A stretch of DNA of 52,450 bases from NCBI RefSeq assembly GCF_017942225.1, contig NZ_JAGKSD010000017.1, positions 1 to 52,450 on the forward strand, read 5' to 3'. The position numbers were made by a program, and so were the translations under genes. The DNA is from Corynebacterium sp. Marseille-P3884. GTDB lineage: Bacteria; Actinomycetota; Actinomycetes; Mycobacteriales; Mycobacteriaceae. Under the pieces are notes generated by a model that was given only the letters and a program-made list of their open reading frames with translations, did no database searches and was not told the origin of the DNA. Positions 50,574 to 52,450 of the stretch are shown here, in pieces (positions within the stretch are counted from its first letter, which is position 1; every line of letters begins with the position of its first letter).

Positions 50574-52001
50574 ATGACTGAACAACCGTCACAGCCCGCA
50601 CACCAGAACCACACCCGCACTCGCTCCCGCGAGGATGTCGAGGCGGCCATCAAGGCCTACGACATTCGCGGTGTCGTCGAACCGGCTGATCAGGCCACTG
50701 TTGACGAGGACTTCGTCTTCGACGCCGGCGCAGCATTCGCCTCCATCCTGCGTGGGGAAGGGGAGACCACCCTCGCTGTCGGCCACGACATGCGACCGTC
50801 TTCGCCGGCGCTGGCCGCCGCATTCGGCCGCGGTGTGACCAGCCAGGGCCTGAACGTCATCGATCTGGGCCTGACGTCTACCGACGAGCTCTACTTCGCC
50901 GCCGGCGTGATCGGCTGCGCCGGGGCGATGTTCACCGCCTCCCACAATCCGGCGCAGTACAACGGCATCAAGCTCTGCCGCACCGGCGCCACCCCGGTCT
51001 CCCAGGACACGGGTCTGGCGGAGATCACCGACATGCTGGTTGAGGGCGTGCCCGCCTACGACGGCGAGTCTGGCACGGTCAGCCAGCGCGATATTCTCGG
51101 CGAGTACGCGGACTTTCTCCGCGACCTGGTTCCGGTATCGAACGACCGGAAATTGGTCGTCGCCGTCGACGCGGCGAACGGCATGGCTGGCCACACCGTC
51201 CCGGCGGTGCTGGGCAGCGAGGAGAACCTCGATATCCGTCCGCTCTATTTCGAACTCGACGGCACGTTCCCCAACCACGAGGCGAATCCTTTGGATCCGA
51301 AGAACTTGGTGGACCTGCAGGAGTTCGTCGTCAAGCAAGGCGCGGATATCGGCCTCGCCTTCGATGGCGACGCGGACCGCTGCTTCGTCGTCGACGAGAA
51401 GGGCGAACCTGTCTCCCCGTCGGCGATCACCGCGCTGGTGGCAGAACGCACGCTCAAGGCGTCCCCGGGTGCGACGATCATTTACAACGCGATCACCTCA
51501 CAGGCCGTGCCGGAGCTGATTGAAGCTAAGGGCGGCACCCCGGTGCGCACGCGCGTGGGCCATTCCTATATCAAGGCTGAGATGGCTGATAAGGGCGCGC
51601 TCTTCGGCGGCGAGCACTCCGCGCACTACTACTTCGCTGAATTCTTCAACGCCGATTCCGGCATGGTCGCCGCCCTTCACGTGCTCGCCGCCCTGGCGGA
51701 GCAGGACGCGCCGCTGAGTGAGCTCATGGCCAGCTACAACCGCTACGCCGCATCCGGCGAGATCAACTCCGAGGTCGCCGACCAGGACGCGACGATGGAG
51801 GCAGTGGTCGAGGCGTTCGCCGACCGCACGGAGAACGTCGACCGTCTCGACGGCGTGACCGTGTCGCTGAAGGACACGAAGGCCTGGTTCAACGTCCGCG
51901 CCTCCAATACCGAGCCGCTGCTGCGCCTCAATGTGGAGGCTGAGACCCAGGACGAGGTCGATGCGCTCGTCGCTGACGTGCTGGGCATCATCCGCGGTTA
52001 A
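50574..52001 (+). CDS. manB: Phosphomannomutase/phosphoglucomutase
   Basis: 475 aa. Alpha-D-phosphohexomutase: 'AIKAYDIRGVVEP' start, catalytic serine loop 'GAMFTASHNPAQYNGIKLC', Mg-binding 'GLAFDGDADRCFVVDEKGEP', sugar-binding 'GALFGGEHSAHYYFAEFFNA', and the phosphate site 'NVRASNTEPLLRLNVEAE'. Converts mannose-6-P to mannose-1-P, the substrate of ManC; may also act on glucose phosphates. A TobH-like gene follows 12 bp later. Confidence 0.94.
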   Translation: MTEQPSQPAHQNHTRTRSREDVEAAIKAYDIRGVVEPADQATVDEDFVFDAGAAFASILRGEGETTLAVGHDMRPSSPALAAAFGRGVTSQGLNVIDLGLTSTDELYFAAGVIGCAGAMFTASHNPAQYNGIKLCRTGATPVSQDTGLAEITDMLVEGVPAYDGESGTVSQRDILGEYADFLRDLVPVSNDRKLVVAVDAANGMAGHTVPAVLGSEENLDIRPLYFELDGTFPNHEANPLDPKNLVDLQEFVVKQGADIGLAFDGDADRCFVVDEKGEPVSPSAITALVAERTLKASPGATIIYNAITSQAVPELIEAKGGTPVRTRVGHSYIKAEMADKGALFGGEHSAHYYFAEFFNADSGMVAALHVLAALAEQDAPLSELMASYNRYAASGEINSEVADQDATMEAVVEAFADRTENVDRLDGVTVSLKDTKAWFNVRASNTEPLLRLNVEAETQDEVDALVADVLGIIRG

Positions 52002-52013
52002 GGAGCGTGGAAA

Positions 52014-52450
52014 ATGGCACCTGAGACGTATTCTGACCTGGGCGCCGACGACCGGAGCTATTACGACGGGGCAGCCGGCTACGACATCGAGTCCGTCCGC
52101 TTCTTCGACGTCGCCCACGAAGGTGCGCATGTCCGCGCTGTCGCGCAAGCAATAGAGCTTCTCGATGGGCTGCGGAACACCTCGCCGCGCAGCGTCGTTG
52201 TGTTGGTCACCGACGCTGTCTCAGAGGCCGCGGCGCAGTGCGCTGTCGCGCTGCTCAATTTCGGCCGCGCCCCAGTGATGGTCACCCGTTTCGTGCCTGA
52301 ATTCGTCGGCGCCCTCGATGTCGTCATCGTCGTGGGCGATGCCCCCGACGCGGAGAACGCCACCCGCCTGATCAGCGCGGCTGCCGGCCGCGGCGCCGAG
52401 GTCGTGCTCGCCGGTCCCGCATCCGGCCCAGTGGTCGAGGACATCACGCC
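52014..52450 (+). CDS. TobH-like protein, 3' end outside window
   Basis: First 145 residues of an ORF that runs off the window. Start ATG 52014 with AAGGAG 7 bases upstream, just after the manB stop. Begins 'MAPETYSDLGADDRSYYDGA' and continues 'SVVVLVTDAVSEAAAQCAVA', 'ALDVVIVVGDAPDAENATRL', similar to the SIS-domain TobH-type gene between phosphomannomutase and mannose-6-phosphate isomerase (manA) in actinobacteria. Function unproven; manA is expected next. Confidence 0.7.
   Translation, partial: MAPETYSDLGADDRSYYDGAAGYDIESVRFFDVAHEGAHVRAVAQAIELLDGLRNTSPRSVVVLVTDAVSEAAAQCAVALLNFGRAPVMVTRFVPEFVGALDVVIVVGDAPDAENATRLISAAAGRGAEVVLAGPASGPVVEDIT

Overview
This window looks like a Corynebacterium chromosome. 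The evidence is high GC with C/G-ending codons, the split acyl-CoA carboxylase set (fused biotin carboxylase/BCCP chain AccBC, carboxyltransferase AccD, small epsilon chain AccE), a WhiB-type Fe-S regulator beside GDP-mannose synthesis genes, an LCP/WbbL cell-envelope pair, a TIGR03089 gene, LppP/LprE lipoproteins, an ArsR with the C. glutamicum cysteine pattern, and many genes that start 6-9 bases after a TANNNT -10 box (leaderless-type). Species cannot be fixed from the sequence alone.

Layout. 1-4.2 kb: PucR-type regulator (5' end outside the window), succinate-semialdehyde dehydrogenase, a damaged amino-acid permease. 4.2-14.9 kb: accBC, a rhodanese without any cysteine, a Cj0069-family protein, a BCCT transporter pseudogene, a DUF4282 membrane protein with an internal 111-bp tandem repeat, a Na+/H+ antiporter, DoxX, maf, accE, accD. 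15-36.9 kb: an accessory block between accD and birA, which lie close together in C. glutamicum (from memory). It holds four tandem LppP/LprE lipoproteins, an SdaC-like transporter, three decayed genes, a HipBA pair with a broken helicase gene, a tightly overlapping defence operon, an arsenic-resistance module and two DUF488 sequences (one a 5' fragment). 37-52.4 kb: core genes again: birA, PH-domain protein, YbjN pair, acetolactate decarboxylase with LysR regulator, TDT transporter, purK, purE, YdcF, TIGR03089, LCP ligase, WbbL, manC, whiB, degenerate metallopeptidase, DUF3499, phosphomannomutase, start of a TobH-like gene.

Main biological point. Positions 25.1-33.0 kb form one unit: a small XRE regulator broken by an in-frame TGA, a complete type III restriction-modification pair (mod, res), and a complete Gabija-like pair (GajA OLD nuclease, GajB UvrD-like helicase). 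XRE-mod, res-gajA and gajA-gajB overlap, and mod-res are 4 bp apart, so the two known defence systems appear to be transcribed and translated as one five-gene operon.

Other genes work together as follows: AccBC, AccD and AccE form acyl-CoA carboxylase and BirA biotinylates it; ArsR, Acr3 and ArsC give arsenic resistance; ManC and the phosphomannomutase make GDP-mannose for the envelope, while LcpA- and WbbL-like proteins assemble the mycolyl-arabinogalactan wall. All family names come from reading translated sequence and memory of families; no database search was run.
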